A stretch of 6,568 nt of DNA, taken from contig JAAWCR010000049.1 in assembly GCA_022793355.1 (NCBI GenBank), positions 1 through 6,568 on the forward strand, given 5' to 3'. This document shows positions 5,295-6,568 of this stretch, in pieces (the stretch's first letter is position 1; each line of letters begins with the position of its first letter). The notes beneath the pieces were generated by a model. That model had not been told where the DNA came from and searched no databases. It saw only the letters and a program-made list of their open reading frames with translations. Source of the stretch: Lawsonibacter sp. (GTDB lineage Bacteria; Bacillota; Clostridia; Oscillospirales; Oscillospiraceae). The translations under genes and the position numbers were made by a program.

Positions 5295-6568
5295 ATGGAA
5301 CACAACAGACCAAGAGGCCGGGAAAAGCACGTCACCGGTCCCGCCAAGAAGGTAGAAAAACGAGGACAGGGCCTGGGCACCGGTCCGGTGGGCAACGCCG
5401 GCGGCTACACGGAGCGCCGGGAGGGCCAATCCTTCTCCGGCACCCGGAGCACTGGGACCCGGGGCGGCGGTCCGGTAAAGCTTATCGCCCTGCTTCTGGT
5501 ACTCCTGCTGGGCGGGGGCGGCGGCCTGGCCTCCCTGCTGGGGGGCAATCAGCCCGCCGGACAGACCCCTGGCAGCGGCCAGCAATCATCTCAGGGCGGC
5601 GGCGCTTCCCTGGACTCCCTCGCCTCCCTGCTGGGCGGACTGGGGGGCGGCAGCGTCTCCACCGGCTGGCAGCGGGAGGCCAACACCGGCAGGCTGGACA
5701 CCACCGTGGCCCCCGGCTCCCGGGCCAAGTACACAAAGCCCTTGGGCGGCGGTCGGGACACCGTGACCCTGATGGTCTACATGTGCGGCACCGATCTGGA
5801 GTCCCGAAACGGCATGGGCACCGCCGACTTGCAGGAGATGCTGGGGGCCAGCTTTGGGGATAACGTCAACCTCCTGGTCTACACCGGCGGCTGCAAGGGC
5901 TGGAAGAACAACGCCGTCTCCAGTTCCACCAACCAGGTCTGGCAGGTAAAGGGCGGCAAGCTGGTCTGTCTGCAAAAAGACCTGGGGGCCGTCTCCATGA
6001 CCGACTCGGACGTCCTGTCCGGTTACATCCGCTGGTGCGCCGGGAATTACCCGGCCAGCCGCTACGGCCTGATCCTTTGGGACCACGGCGGGGGCTCAGT
6101 GAGCGGCTACGGCTACGACGAGAAATTCGCCTCCACCGGCTCCATGAGCCTGGCCGGGGTGAACAAGGCCTTGAAGGACGGCGGGGTGAAATTTGACTTT
6201 GTGGGCTTCGACGCCTGCCTCATGGCCACGGCGGAGACCGCCCTGATGCTCACCCCCTACGCCGATTACCTCATCGCCTCGGAGGAGACCGAGCCGGGCG
6301 TGGGCTGGTACTACACCGATTGGCTCACCGATTTGGGAAAAAACACCTCCATGCCCACCATCGAGCTGGGCCAGAGGATTGTGGACACCTTTGTGGACAC
6401 CTGCGCGCAGAAGTGCCGGGGCCAGCTGACCACCCTGTCGGTAATCGACCTGGCGGAGGTGGAGGCCACCCTGCCCGACGCCCTGGCCTCCTTCTCCAAA
6501 TCCACCACCAAGCTCATTCAGAATAAGGAGTATCAGACCGTCTCCACCGCCCGGAACGGGACCCGGGA
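5295..6568 (+). CDS. Membrane-anchored C11 (clostripain) cysteine peptidase, 3' end missing
   Basis: Open through the right edge (424 codons visible), so partial. Domain order: a basic, Gly/Arg-rich cytoplasmic segment (1-60); one hydrophobic segment (61-82), probably an uncleaved signal anchor that places the rest outside; a Gly/Ser/Gln linker (83-150) with two LASLLGG copies; then a clostripain peptidase domain from about 155. Family marks are TLMVYMCGTDLES (158-170), GMGTADLQEM (173-182), catalytic His264 in LILWDHGGG, catalytic Cys308 in FDACLMA, and SEETEPGVGWYY (329-340). The His-Cys spacing (44 residues) is close to that in Parabacteroides PmC11 (His133, Cys179). Lys277 lies in the loop where PmC11 self-cleaves, so similar maturation is possible. 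Substrates are unknown; family members prefer cleavage after Arg or Lys. AAAGGA lies about 10 bases before the ATG. It follows lrgAB by 32 bp and may be in the same operon. Confidence 0.9.
   Translation, partial: MEHNRPRGREKHVTGPAKKVEKRGQGLGTGPVGNAGGYTERREGQSFSGTRSTGTRGGGPVKLIALLLVLLLGGGGGLASLLGGNQPAGQTPGSGQQSSQGGGASLDSLASLLGGLGGGSVSTGWQREANTGRLDTTVAPGSRAKYTKPLGGGRDTVTLMVYMCGTDLESRNGMGTADLQEMLGASFGDNVNLLVYTGGCKGWKNNAVSSSTNQVWQVKGGKLVCLQKDLGAVSMTDSDVLSGYIRWCAGNYPASRYGLILWDHGGGSVSGYGYDEKFASTGSMSLAGVNKALKDGGVKFDFVGFDACLMATAETALMLTPYADYLIASEETEPGVGWYYTDWLTDLGKNTSMPTIELGQRIVDTFVDTCAQKCRGQLTTLSVIDLAEVEATLPDALASFSKSTTKLIQNKEYQTVSTARNGTR
5526..5639 (+). repeat. Direct repeat encoding LASLLGG in the peptidase linker
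   Basis: The 21-base units at 5526-5546 and 5619-5639 match at 18 of 21 positions and both encode LASLLGG (residues 78-84 and 109-115). Two of the differences are at third codon positions of Leu and Gly codons, and the third is also silent, so the peptide is conserved exactly. The first copy ends the membrane segment and the second sits in the Gly-rich linker. This could be a small duplication or a low-complexity coincidence. Confidence 0.6.

Overview
The window looks like a chromosomal segment of a GC-rich member of the Clostridia, most likely a gut Oscillospiraceae-type anaerobe. The clues are Gram-positive style Shine-Dalgarno sites, TTG starts, consensus sigma-A promoters, a type I-alpha glutamine synthetase of Bacillus/Clostridium size, and a clostripain-family protease. 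The lineage is inferred from style and gene content, not from a marker gene.

Region 1 (1-3627) is nitrogen and lysine/peptidoglycan metabolism. On the minus strand are dapF (diaminopimelate epimerase) and, upstream of it, glnA (glutamine synthetase), separated by a hairpin terminator. Divergent from glnA, on the plus strand, is a diaminopimelate decarboxylase (lysA). DapF makes meso-diaminopimelate and LysA turns it into lysine, so the two lysine-branch genes flank the ammonia-assimilation gene. The glnA and lysA promoters have perfect -35 hexamers facing away from each other with only a few bases between them, so the two genes probably cannot fire at the same time.

Region 2 (3628-4210) is a small, visibly AT-richer divergon. 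It has an 87-residue charged helical protein on the minus strand and a 71-residue Cro/CI-type (XRE) repressor on the plus strand. Between them lies an 18-bp inverted repeat (17 of 18 positions match). One arm exactly fills the spacer of a near-consensus promoter for the small gene. This is a textbook-looking repressor switch, and its composition suggests it was acquired.

Region 3 (4211-6568) returns to high GC. The XRE gene runs almost directly into an lrgA/cidA-like gene (7-bp gap), which overlaps an lrgB-like gene by 8 bp. After a further 32 bp comes a membrane-anchored C11 (clostripain) cysteine peptidase that runs off the right edge. The four genes are co-directional and tightly packed, so the XRE protein may control a membrane LrgAB transporter/holin-like pair and perhaps the protease.

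The most interesting parts are the XRE operator switch linked to LrgAB and a protease, the back-to-back glnA/lysA promoters, and the non-canonical active-site motifs of the decarboxylase. No RNA genes, insertion sequences, CRISPR arrays or attachment sites were seen.
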